A DNA stretch of 64,000 bases from Streptomyces termitum (GTDB taxonomy: Bacteria > Actinomycetota > Actinomycetes > Streptomycetales > Streptomycetaceae): positions 191,150-255,149 of the forward strand of contig NZ_BMUL01000002.1 of NCBI RefSeq assembly GCF_014650175.1. The letters are read 5' to 3'. Position numbers and translations under genes: made by a program. Each line of letters begins with the position of its first letter. Positions within the stretch are counted from its first letter, which is position 1. Below are positions 56,477 through 64,000 of the stretch, one piece after another. Below the pieces are notes generated by a model, which saw only the letters and a list, made by a program, of their open reading frames with translations, was not told where the DNA came from and searched no databases.

Positions 56477-59296
56477 TCAGTCCTTCTCGTACGGGGAGCG
56501 GACCGGGAAGTACGCCTCCAGGAAGGCCCGCAGCACCCGGTCCCGCTCGTCCTGCGGCACCTCGGCCTCCGCCGACTCGCCGACGCAGATGACGTCGCGG
56601 TGCCGGGCCGCGAGGAGCCGGCCGAGCGCCACGTGGTGCCGGTAGTCGCCGATGTTGGCGTACGCGGCGGAGATGCCGCCCGGGGACGCCTTGCCGGTCA
56701 GGTAGCCGTAGTGGTGGTGGAGCGAGGAGGTGATCGACAGGTCGGTCCGGCCCCGGAAGGGGGTCGCGGCGGTCCGCGCGGTCTCCTCCGGCCAGCGCTC
56801 GGCGATCTCCGCGAGGACGCTGCGGCGCAGGGCGTGCGGGGTGTGCAGGAAACCGTGGGTGGCGACCCGGCCGAAGGCCGCCTCCAGGAGGGCCTGGTTG
56901 TTCTTGGCCGCGACGAAGTAGCCCTCGGTCTCCTCGGTGACCTCGCCCGGCGGGACGGCGGTCGGCGAGTGGAAGAAGAGCGAGGTGCCGTTCGACCGGA
57001 AGAACTTGCCCGGGGCGAGCGGGCGGCCGAAGAACACGTCGTCGTTGAGGTAGAGGAAGTGCTCGGAGAGGCCCTCGACGCGGTGCAGCTGGGACTCGAT
57101 GGCGTGCGAGTTGAAGCTGGGCAGCCAGGCCGGGTCGGCGAACAGCTCGCGGTGGCCGACCAGCCGGACGTCCGGGTGGCCGGTGTCCAGCCAGGCCGGT
57201 GCCTGGTCGTCGGTGACCAGGAAGATCCGCCGGATCCAGGGGGCGTGCGCGGCGAGCGAGCGCAGCGAGTAGCGCAGCTCGTCGCGGTTGCGGAAGCGGA
57301 CGTCGCCGGACTGGGCGTCGTCGGCGGGCAGGCCGTGCGCGCGGCGGGCGGCGTCCCGCTTGGCGCGCCACGCCGGGTCGGTGTCGTCGACCCAGGTGTA
57401 GACGGCGTCGACGGGGAAGTCGACGTCCCCCATGAGCCTCCTGGTGAAGATCTCCAGGGTCGGGTACTCCCGGCCCCCGACCGCGATCCGGGCGTCGCCG
57501 TCGAGGCCGGGCAGCCGGGGGCCGACCGGGGTGGTGCCGCGCGGGGCCGCGTACCAGCCGGTGCCGCCCTCCTCCGCGGTCCAGAACTCGACGCCGCAGC
57601 CGTACACCGGCCCGTACCGCAGTGTCCGGCTGGTGGTGACCAGCGGCTTGAAGACCCGGACGCCCTCGGCCTCGGGGGCGGCGGTCAGGGTCTCGGCGAG
57701 CCGGGCGCCGGGGGCGGCGGTCCGGGGGGCGATCAGCTCCGCGTAGACCGGCCTGCCGTGCAGTTCGGTGCCGAGGGCGCGCAGCGCGCGCTCCCGGTCG
57801 GCGTCCTTGACGGCGAGCCGGTGGCCGACGGTCGCCGGGTCGTGCAGCAGGACGAAGGGGACGCCGTGCCGCTCCAGCGCGGACGCGGTCAGCTCCAGGT
57901 TGATCTCGCCCATCCGCCAGGACGGGACGTCGTCGCGGACCTCGGCGAGCCGGCCCGCCGAGCGGACCAGCGCCTTGGGGTCCTTCGCCTGGAGGACGAC
58001 CTCACGGGCCTTCTGCTCCCCGGACGACGGGGACAGCCTGCCGACCGGGGCGGAGACGGCGAAGCTGCGGCCGCCGCCGGCCGCGATCCGGCGGGCCGCG
58101 CGGTCGGCGCGGGCGGCGGCGCGGGCGGCCGGGGCCTCGGCGGCGACCTCGGCGAAGAGCGCGTCCCAGCGGGCGGTGACCAGCTCGGGGGCGAAGCGTT
58201 CGCGGGCCCCGGCGCGGGCGGCGGCCCCGTAGGCGGCGCGCAGTTCGTCGTCGCCCATCAGCCGGGAGAGGGCCGCGCCGAGCGAGGCGATGTCGTCGGC
58301 GGGCACCAGGAGCCCGTCCACCTCGTGGCGGACGATCTGGGAGGGGCCGGTGAGGGTGTCGTACGCGACGACCGGGACGCCCGCGGTGAACGCCTCCAGC
58401 ATCACCAGGCCGAAGGACTCCACCCGCGAGGGCATCAGGCAGAGCGCGGCCGTCGCCCACTCCTCCTCCATCCGGCGGCTGCGGCCGACGAGTTCGACCC
58501 GGTCGTGCAGGCCGAGCCCTTCGACCAGCCGGCGCAGGTTGACCAGCTGCGGCCCGTCGCCGAAGACCCGCAGCCGCCAGTCCGGGTGCTCGGCGACGGC
58601 CTCGGCGAAGGCCTGCACGGCGTGGTCGAGCTGCTTCTCCGGCACCATCCGGCCCGCCACCACGACCGTCTTCGAGCCGAGGTCGGAGCGGGGCCGGTAG
58701 CCGTCGGGCATGGCGTTGGGGACGGTGGCCAGGCGCGGGGCGGCGGACCCCAGCGACTCGGCGAACCAGTCGGTGGTCAGCTCGGTCAGCGAGACCAGGG
58801 CGTCCAGCCGGGGCGCGTGGGTGAGCAGCGGCTCGCCGGTGGCGCCGCGCAGCTGGGAGACCCGGTGCTCCTGGTGGACGACGGCCACCCGGGCGGGGGC
58901 GAGCGTGACGGCGGCGGCCATCAGCGCCGGGGTCGTGGTGACCAGGACGTCCGTGTCGAGCCCGGCGAGCGCCGCCGTCATCTCGATGTCGGAGAGCCGG
59001 TCGAAGGCGGGCTCCCAGGCGGGGTCGATCAGTTCGCTGGGCAGGGCGGCGAGGGCCGCGCACTCGGCGGCGGAGAGCGCGGAGCCGCGCACCGGGCGGG
59101 GGGCGCGGCCGGTGCGGTCCACCAGGTAGCGGAGCGTCAGTCCCCCGGCCTCCGGCAGGAAGGGCTCCGCCTCCGTGCGGAACACGCTGAGCACCTCCAC
59201 CTCGTGACGTGGCGCCAGCTGGGCGGCCTGGGTGTAGGCGGCCATCTCCGTGCCGCCCATCGCGTCGCCCCAGGTGAGCAGGATGGTGATCTTCAT
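56477..59296 (-). CDS. GT4 glycosyltransferase - Stealth phosphotransferase fusion
   Basis: 939 residues. The N-terminal half is a GT-B family 4 enzyme (ILLTWGDAMGGTEMAAYTQA, VVVAGRMVPEKQLDHAVQAF, SRVESFGLVMLEAFTAGVP). The C-terminal half is Stealth: CR1 VDAVYTWVDDTDPAW (about 629), [54 protein letters not shown], and the end [14 protein letters not shown], nearly the same as the separate Stealth protein. Both steps, sugar transfer and sugar-phosphate transfer, would be on one chain. ATG 59296 overlaps the stop of the preceding gene (ATGA). No in-frame stop at the junction, so the fusion is real in this sequence. Confidence 0.9.
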   Translation of the reverse strand: MKITILLTWGDAMGGTEMAAYTQAAQLAPRHEVEVLSVFRTEAEPFLPEAGGLTLRYLVDRTGRAPRPVRGSALSAAECAALAALPSELIDPAWEPAFDRLSDIEMTAALAGLDTDVLVTTTPALMAAAVTLAPARVAVVHQEHRVSQLRGATGEPLLTHAPRLDALVSLTELTTDWFAESLGSAAPRLATVPNAMPDGYRPRSDLGSKTVVVAGRMVPEKQLDHAVQAFAEAVAEHPDWRLRVFGDGPQLVNLRRLVEGLGLHDRVELVGRSRRMEEEWATAALCLMPSRVESFGLVMLEAFTAGVPVVAYDTLTGPSQIVRHEVDGLLVPADDIASLGAALSRLMGDDELRAAYGAAARAGARERFAPELVTARWDALFAEVAAEAPAARAAARADRAARRIAAGGGRSFAVSAPVGRLSPSSGEQKAREVVLQAKDPKALVRSAGRLAEVRDDVPSWRMGEINLELTASALERHGVPFVLLHDPATVGHRLAVKDADRERALRALGTELHGRPVYAELIAPRTAAPGARLAETLTAAPEAEGVRVFKPLVTTSRTLRYGPVYGCGVEFWTAEEGGTGWYAAPRGTTPVGPRLPGLDGDARIAVGGREYPTLEIFTRRLMGDVDFPVDAVYTWVDDTDPAWRAKRDAARRAHGLPADDAQSGDVRFRNRDELRYSLRSLAAHAPWIRRIFLVTDDQAPAWLDTGHPDVRLVGHRELFADPAWLPSFNSHAIESQLHRVEGLSEHFLYLNDDVFFGRPLAPGKFFRSNGTSLFFHSPTAVPPGEVTEETEGYFVAAKNNQALLEAAFGRVATHGFLHTPHALRRSVLAEIAERWPEETARTAATPFRGRTDLSITSSLHHHYGYLTGKASPGGISAAYANIGDYRHHVALGRLLAARHRDVICVGESAEAEVPQDERDRVLRAFLEAYFPVRSPYEKD

Positions 59297-60438
59297 ACGC
59301 GTTCCTCCGCGCCGCCGGGGGCGCCCTCGAATGCGGCACAGGAGACGGCGAGCGCCCCGGCCGGGGTGATGTAGGCGTGGACCCGCAGCAGCGAGCCGTC
59401 CGCCAGGGCGACGATCCGGAAGGAGGTGCGGATCACCTGGTCGCGGCGGCGCAGGTCGGTGAGCCGGCGGGCGATCCTGAGCCCGGTGCGGCCCCGCTGG
59501 AGCTGGACGTCCCACCGGCCGCCCTTCCGGGCCGCCATGGTGGCCAGGGGCAGGTCGAAGGCGAAGGTGTCGCCGTCCCACTCCACCGGGGCGCCGACGA
59601 CGGCGCCGCCGCCGCGCCGCACCGCCTGCGCGGTGTAGGAGGCGGCCGGGCCGCGCGGGGCGATGAGCCTGCCCCGGACCGTGACGCGGTCCCAGCGCAG
59701 GGCGAAGGTGTCGAGTTCGGCCTGGTGGGCGGGGGGCCGGACGCGGAGGACGGCGAAGCCGTCGACCGAGCGCATCAGCCGGAAGAGGGCGCCGCGGACC
59801 GGGTCGGGCGAGACGGGGGCGACGGGGCCGTCGGCGGCGGGGAGCCCGACGGCGGCGACGCCGGTGCGCGTCTCGCCGCCGTCCGCGCCGGTGAGGACGA
59901 CGGCGAGACGCCACAGACCGGCGGAGAGCGGAAGCCCGGGACGACCGGGACCGCGGGCCGCGGCCTCTCCGGTGGCCTGGCCCGTGTCCTGGCTCCCGGC
60001 CGGGCCGGCGCCCTCGGCGGGGGCCTCGGCGGGGGCCCGGTCGGCGTCACGGCCGGGGCTCTCGGCGGGGGCCCGGTCGGGGCCGGGTTTCCGGGCCGGG
60101 GGGCCGTCCGTGAAGGACAGGGCGGTGGTCGCAGTGAGCAGGAGGCTGCCGTCGGCCTGCGGTTCGGCCTCCAGCGGGAGGCGGTGGGCGCTCCGGCCCC
60201 GGACGAGTTCCAGCCGGGCCGCACTGACACCGGCGGACGGCGGGGCGGGCACGGCGACGTTGAGGGTGCGGCCGCCGAGGACGGAGAGGTGGACGGGGCG
60301 GAGCGCGGAGCGGGGCGGGATCCCCCCGCCGAACGCCGGTGCGGTGTGCAGCCGTTCCATCCGCCGGCGCACCCTCACCGCCACCCGCCGGGCTCGTTTC
60401 GCGGCACCCACCGCGTAGGGCAGCAAGGCGTCACTCAC
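59293..60438 (-). CDS. Unknown beta-rich protein of the glycopolymer cluster
   Basis: 381 residues. The basic N-terminus (KRARRVAVRVRRRMERL) has no membrane helix. A repetitive Ala/Pro/Glu/Gly insertion (about 113-165, RAPAE and AEAPAEG units) splits a beta-rich protein. The C-terminus reads RWDVQLQRGRTGLRIARRL and VHAYITPAGALAVSC. The last part resembles the middle domain of the GT2-TagF protein (QITPKGNLSYVL), so it may be a stand-alone accessory domain. GTG 60438 start; coupled to the GT4-Stealth gene by an ATGA overlap. No enzyme motif recognised. Confidence 0.7.
   Translation of the reverse strand: MSDALLPYAVGAAKRARRVAVRVRRRMERLHTAPAFGGGIPPRSALRPVHLSVLGGRTLNVAVPAPPSAGVSAARLELVRGRSAHRLPLEAEPQADGSLLLTATTALSFTDGPPARKPGPDRAPAESPGRDADRAPAEAPAEGAGPAGSQDTGQATGEAAARGPGRPGLPLSAGLWRLAVVLTGADGGETRTGVAAVGLPAADGPVAPVSPDPVRGALFRLMRSVDGFAVLRVRPPAHQAELDTFALRWDRVTVRGRLIAPRGPAASYTAQAVRRGGGAVVGAPVEWDGDTFAFDLPLATMAARKGGRWDVQLQRGRTGLRIARRLTDLRRRDQVIRTSFRIVALADGSLLRVHAYITPAGALAVSCAAFEGAPGGAEERV
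60025..60080. repeat. 20-bp direct repeat in the unknown glycopolymer gene
   Basis: CTCGGCGGGGGCCCGGTCGG at 60025-60044 and 60061-60080 (period 36, in frame), encoding repeated RAPAE units. Probably a slippage-prone linker. Confidence 0.75.
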
Positions 60439-60629
60439 GACAATCCCGGCTTCCGTTCAGGGGGTTGACAGATCGGCGCCACATAGTGGCAATGGCCCCC
60501 GACAAAGGCAAATCGGTGCTGATCCGTATGTTCGATGACGACTCTCATACAAACGGATGAAATCCAGGTGGCGGTTTTCCCCTCTCACCCTGACAAATCC
60601 CTCCTCTCCGACAGGAAGGCATAGGGGTC

Positions 60630-62765
60630 ATGGGACGCTGGACCGCTCTCGACGACACCGCGCCGTCCCGGCGCCGCCTGCTCCTCGCCGCCGCCGTCAC
60701 CGCCGTCGCCGGGGCCGTCGGCGGCTGCTCCGGACGCTCCGCCCCCGGGCCCGCGCCGGGCCCCCGGGGACCGGCGGCACCGCCGGTCCGGCGGATCGCC
60801 GGCACCGGCCCCGCGCCGGGCGCCGGTTTCGCCCCCGCCGGGCCGCCCGCCGTCCTGCAGATCCTCGCCCACCCGGACGACGACCTCTTCTTCATGAACC
60901 CCGACCTGGTCCGGGACCTGTCCGCCGGTACCCCCGTGACCTCGGTGTACGTCACCGACGGCGGCGCCTTCGGGCGCAACGCGGCCCCCGGCGGACCCCC
61001 CGCCCGGCCGAACGTGCCCGCCTACGTCTCCGCCCGGCAGCAGGGACTGCGGCAGGCGTACGCGCGGATGCTCGGCGCTCCCCTCTTCACCCCCTGGGAT
61101 CGGTCCGCGCTCCCCCTGCCCGGCGGCCGGCAGGCGGAGGTCGACCGGCTCGTCCACCGGGGGCGGTGCGCGGAGCTGGTCTTCCTCGGCCTGCGCATGC
61201 ACGCCGCGAACGGCGGGACCCCGGTGAATCTCACCCGATTGTGGGACGGCCCGGGGGTGAACCTGCCCACCCGTCCGGCCCCCGAGTCACCGGTCCGGCG
61301 AAGCTTCTCGTACGGCCGCCGGGACCTCGTCGACGTCCTCGTGCACCTGCTCTCCCGGACCCGGCCCACCCTCGTCCGGACCCTCGATCCCGACCCCGAC
61401 GCCCAGGTCCACGACCGGCGCCACCCGCGCGGCAGCGACCAGCCCGGCTACTCCGACCACCCCGACCACACCGCCGCCGGGCTCTTCGCCTGGGCCGCGC
61501 TCGCCCGCTGGGGCGGCCGGGACCGCGCCCGGCCGTTCCAGACGGAGGCATACCGCGGCTACTACAACCAGCGCTGGCCCCACAACCTGCCGCCCTCCGC
61601 GGTCGCCCTCAAGGCCCGCTACCTCGACGCGTACGGCGGCGACCCGCGCTGGCCCTGCGGCAACCCCTCCGGCTGCGGCGACTACGCCCTCGGCGGGAAC
61701 GCCGCGCTCGCCTCCCGGAAGGGCTGGATCCGCTCCACCCACCCGCGCCACCCCGGCGCCGGACCCCGGGTGCTGACCGGTCCCGGGGGCCGGCTGAGCG
61801 TGTACGGGGTCCTCGGCACCCGCCTCGCCCGCTGGCGGTCCGGGCCGTCGGCGGGCACCTTCGGGCCGCCCGAGGACCTCGGCGGCGGCCCGCTCGCCCC
61901 CGCGCTCTCCGTGGTCCGCGCCCCCGACGGGCGGCACCTCGTCTTCGGCCTGCGCTTCACCTCCCTCGGCGGGCCCGCCGCGCGGAACCTGCGGGAGGTC
62001 GTCCTGCTGCGGCAGCGGACGCCCGGCGGCGGCTTCGAGACGTCCTGGCTCGGCCTCGGCAGCCCCGAGACGGTGCCCCGCCGCACCCGGCTGACCGGCG
62101 CGCCGACCGCCGTGACCGACGCGGACGGCCGCGTCCACCTCTTCGTCCGCAACGGCGACCGGGGCGTCTGCGCCCGGGTCCTGGACACCGACGGCCGCTG
62201 GTCGCCGTGGTACGTCCTGCCCGGCGGCGACGTGCAGGAGGGGCTGGCGGCCACCGTCGACGGGCGGGGCCTCGTGCACCTCTTCGGCGCCTCCGCGGAA
62301 CGGATCGAGCACTGGGCCCAGCGCACCCCCGGCGGCCCGCTGCACCGGGGCACGCGCCCGCCGGACGGGTGCCCCGGCGACGTGCCGGACGCGGTCACCG
62401 CCCCGGACGGCTCGGTCCTGCTCTGCTACCGCCGGGCCGAAGGCGACGGCGTCGTCGTCGCCCGGCTGGCCCCCGGCCGGGGCCGCCGCTGGCGGACGGT
62501 CGCCCGGCCGTCGATCCCCGGGTACGGGCGGATCGGCCTCGCCCCGTCCGGCGGGGACCTGCTCCTCGTCCCCGTCGGCGCGGACCGGCGGCCCGCCTAC
62601 GACCTCACCGGCGGGCGTGTCCTCGCGGCCGGTTCACCGGCGGCCGCCCCGCAGGTCGGCGCCCCCGCCCTCCTGGTCCATCCGGACGGCACCGCCGCCA
62701 CCGTCTCCCTCTCCCTCTCCTGTGTCCCGGCCCTCACCCCGCTGCGCCCGCCGGCCCCCGCCTGA
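60630..62765 (+). CDS. Secreted PIG-L family deacetylase lipoprotein with beta-propeller-like C-terminus
   Basis: 711 residues. The N-terminus has a twin-arginine type signal (SRRRLLLAAAVTAVAGAVGG) with a lipobox cysteine (AVGGC), so the protein is likely a Tat-exported lipoprotein. Residues about 70-330 are the GlcNAc-PI de-N-acetylase domain: LQILAHPDDDLFF (AHPDD zinc/catalytic site), VYVTDGG and YSDHPDHTAAG (HPDH). Residues about 390-700 consist of repeated VTDADGRVHLFV / VDGRGLVHLFG-type blades, a sialidase-like or PLL-type propeller that could bind glycan. It may trim N-acetyl groups of a surface polymer made by the neighbouring genes. ATG 60630 follows AGGAAGG. Confidence 0.87.
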   Translation: MGRWTALDDTAPSRRRLLLAAAVTAVAGAVGGCSGRSAPGPAPGPRGPAAPPVRRIAGTGPAPGAGFAPAGPPAVLQILAHPDDDLFFMNPDLVRDLSAGTPVTSVYVTDGGAFGRNAAPGGPPARPNVPAYVSARQQGLRQAYARMLGAPLFTPWDRSALPLPGGRQAEVDRLVHRGRCAELVFLGLRMHAANGGTPVNLTRLWDGPGVNLPTRPAPESPVRRSFSYGRRDLVDVLVHLLSRTRPTLVRTLDPDPDAQVHDRRHPRGSDQPGYSDHPDHTAAGLFAWAALARWGGRDRARPFQTEAYRGYYNQRWPHNLPPSAVALKARYLDAYGGDPRWPCGNPSGCGDYALGGNAALASRKGWIRSTHPRHPGAGPRVLTGPGGRLSVYGVLGTRLARWRSGPSAGTFGPPEDLGGGPLAPALSVVRAPDGRHLVFGLRFTSLGGPAARNLREVVLLRQRTPGGGFETSWLGLGSPETVPRRTRLTGAPTAVTDADGRVHLFVRNGDRGVCARVLDTDGRWSPWYVLPGGDVQEGLAATVDGRGLVHLFGASAERIEHWAQRTPGGPLHRGTRPPDGCPGDVPDAVTAPDGSVLLCYRRAEGDGVVVARLAPGRGRRWRTVARPSIPGYGRIGLAPSGGDLLLVPVGADRRPAYDLTGGRVLAAGSPAAAPQVGAPALLVHPDGTAATVSLSLSCVPALTPLRPPAPA

Positions 62766-62791
62766 CCCGGCCCGCGTCCCTGGACGCGAAA

Positions 62792-62823
62792 GGACCCCCG
62801 GCGGCCGAAGCCGCCGGGGGTCC
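62792..62823. terminator. Bidirectional terminator between PIG-L gene and obg
   Basis: Perfect 14-bp stem GGACCCCCGGCGGC/GCCGCCGGGGGTCC with tetraloop CGAA, between convergent stops. Confidence 0.85.
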
Positions 62824-62861
62824 CGGTTCCGTTCCGCTCCGGCAGGGCCGGGCGGGGACCG

Positions 62862-64000
62862 CTAGAACGGGTCGAACTCGTCGTACTCGCGGTCCGCGTC
62901 GTCGTGCTCCGCCTGGCGGTCGCGGCGGCGCTGGGCGGCGGGGCGCGGGGCCTCCAGGCGGTGGTCCTCGCCACGGCGACCGAGCATCTCCGCGCCGGCC
63001 ATGAGGGTGGGCTCCCAGTCGAAGACGACCGCGTTCTCCTCCGCGCCGATGGCGACGCCGTCGCCCGCGCGGGCGCCCGCCTTCATCAGCGCGTCCTCGA
63101 CGCCGAGGCGGTTGAGGCGGTCGGCGAGGTAGCCGACGGCCTCGTCGTTGTTGAAGTCGGTCTGGCGGACCCAGCGCTCCGGCTTCTCGCCGCGCACCCG
63201 GTAGACCTCCTCGGCCTCGTCGTAGGTGACGGTGAAGCCCGCGTCGTCGACGGCCTTCGGGCGGATGACGATGCGGGTCGCCTCCTCCTTCGGCTTCGCG
63301 GCGCGCGCCTTCGCGACGATGTCGGCGAGGGCGAAGGAGAGCTCCTTGAGGCCGGTGCGGGCGACCGCGGAGACCTCGAAGACGCGGTAGCCGCGCTCCT
63401 CCAGGTCCGGGCGGATCATGTCCGCGAGGTCCTGCCCGTCCGGGATGTCGATCTTGTTGAGGACGACGACGCGCGGCCGGTCGTCGAGGCCGCCGTACTG
63501 CTTCAGCTCCTCCTCGATGATGTCGAGGTCGCTGACCGGGTCGCGGTCGGACTCCAGCGTCGCCGTGTCGAGGACGTGGACGAGGACCGAGCAGCGCTCG
63601 ACGTGCCGGAGGAACTCCAGGCCGAGGCCGCGGCCCTGGCTGGCGCCGGGGATGAGGCCGGGGACGTCGGCGATGGTGTAGACGGTCGAGCCGGCCGTCA
63701 CCACGCCGAGGTTCGGGACCAGGGTGGTGAAGGGGTAGTCCGCGATCTTCGGCTTGGCGGCCGAGAGGACGGAGATGAGGGAGGACTTGCCGGCGCTGGG
63801 GTAGCCGACGAGCGCCACGTCGGCGACGGTCTTCAGCTCCAGGACGATGTCCTGGAGGTCGCCGGGCACGCCGAGCAGCGCGAAGCCGGGGGCCTTGCGG
63901 CGGGCGGAGGACAGCGCCGCGTTGCCGAGGCCGCCGCGGCCGCCCTCGGCGGCGACGTAGGTCGTGCCGTGGCCGACGAGGTCCGCGAGGACCTCGCCCT
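62862..64000 (-). CDS. obg: GTPase Obg/CgtA (partial, N-terminus off window)
   Basis: The last 379 codons of Obg, an essential GTPase in 50S assembly and, in Streptomyces, in growth and differentiation. Visible: the end of the glycine-rich Obg fold ([20 protein letters not shown]), the GTPase domain with [48 protein letters not shown] and [11 protein letters not shown], and a C-terminal OCT domain ([19 protein letters not shown]) ending in an acidic tail EYDEFDPF. The start lies beyond base 64000. Confidence 0.96.
   Translation of the reverse strand, partial: GEVLADLVGHGTTYVAAEGGRGGLGNAALSSARRKAPGFALLGVPGDLQDIVLELKTVADVALVGYPSAGKSSLISVLSAAKPKIADYPFTTLVPNLGVVTAGSTVYTIADVPGLIPGASQGRGLGLEFLRHVERCSVLVHVLDTATLESDRDPVSDLDIIEEELKQYGGLDDRPRVVVLNKIDIPDGQDLADMIRPDLEERGYRVFEVSAVARTGLKELSFALADIVAKARAAKPKEEATRIVIRPKAVDDAGFTVTYDEAEEVYRVRGEKPERWVRQTDFNNDEAVGYLADRLNRLGVEDALMKAGARAGDGVAIGAEENAVVFDWEPTLMAGAEMLGRRGEDHRLEAPRPAAQRRRDRQAEHDDADREYDEFDPF

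Noticed and set aside
54519..57371. galE frame open upstream through the Stealth gene
   Set aside because: The upstream part is antisense to the Stealth gene and lacks motifs. MTYLITGGAGYIGSH is a complete epimerase start.
55547..59374. 1275-codon plus-strand frame across the Stealth and GT4-Stealth genes
   Set aside because: It overlaps one real gene out of frame and another antisense. No domain is visible in it.
54678..60534. Shared 10-mer CGTATGTTCG upstream of the Stealth and PIG-L genes
   Set aside because: Only ten bases, at different distances (21 and 96 bases) from the starts. Could be chance, so not called as an operator.

Overview
This window is a GC-rich (about 70% or more) actinobacterial chromosome segment, almost certainly Streptomyces. 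The evidence is the codon bias, frequent GTG starts, many GTGA/ATGA stop-start overlaps, hrcA-dnaJ2 with a CIRCE operator, and the gene order lepA, rpsT, holA, comEC, comEA, leuS, nadD, rsfS, proA, proB, obg, which is familiar from Streptomyces core chromosomes. There is no prophage, transposase, CRISPR array or rRNA. I call 53 coding regions, of which rnz and obg run off the ends, plus three tRNA genes and a set of control sites.

Region 1 (1-10.7 kb) is housekeeping: rnz (partial), a HIT hydrolase, a TPR membrane protein coupled to an AAA+ ATPase, rsmE, a nitronate monooxygenase-like flavoprotein, dnaJ2 and hrcA under a CIRCE operator, then an MBL-fold hydrolase, a DUF3097-type protein and the radical-SAM protein HemW. 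The 3' end of dnaJ2 is duplicated just downstream of the gene.

Region 2 (10.8-16.4 kb) is a single 1862-codon gene between hemW and an acyl-CoA synthetase. It encodes a superfamily 1 (DNA2/NAM7-like, COG1112-type) helicase, followed by a PD-(D/E)XK/Vsr-like nuclease domain and a C-terminal GreA/GreB-like domain. This is the best candidate for an undescribed, possibly antiviral, single-gene system. It has its own promoter with a 14-bp palindrome.

Region 3 (16.5-31.9 kb) holds acyl-CoA synthetase, lepA, rpsT and holA. Then comes an accessory islet (a YceI fusion, arylamine N-acetyltransferase, and an ArsR-type regulator with an MFS exporter behind a striking TTTACAA operator array), followed by comEC, comEA, degV and a coiled-coil membrane protein.

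Region 4 (32-41.5 kb) holds leuS, behind a leaderless leucine leader peptide and an intrinsic attenuator, and three identical tRNA-Ala(GGC) genes. It continues with a GT87 mannosyltransferase-like protein and the nadD - LCP-like - rsfS - histidine phosphatase operon.

Region 5 (41.5-64 kb) starts with an M48 protease, two membrane proteins sharing an N-terminal FDExFVRAA motif, proA and proB. It then enters a cell-surface glycopolymer cluster: GtrA-like flippase, GT2-TagF fusion, GT4 transferase, galE, a Stealth phosphotransferase, a GT4-Stealth fusion, an unknown beta-rich protein and a secreted PIG-L deacetylase. The window ends inside obg.

A recurring theme is leaderless transcription. Twelve start codons lie 6-8 bases downstream of a TANNNT-like -10 box with no Shine-Dalgarno sequence; these boxes were used to choose starts.
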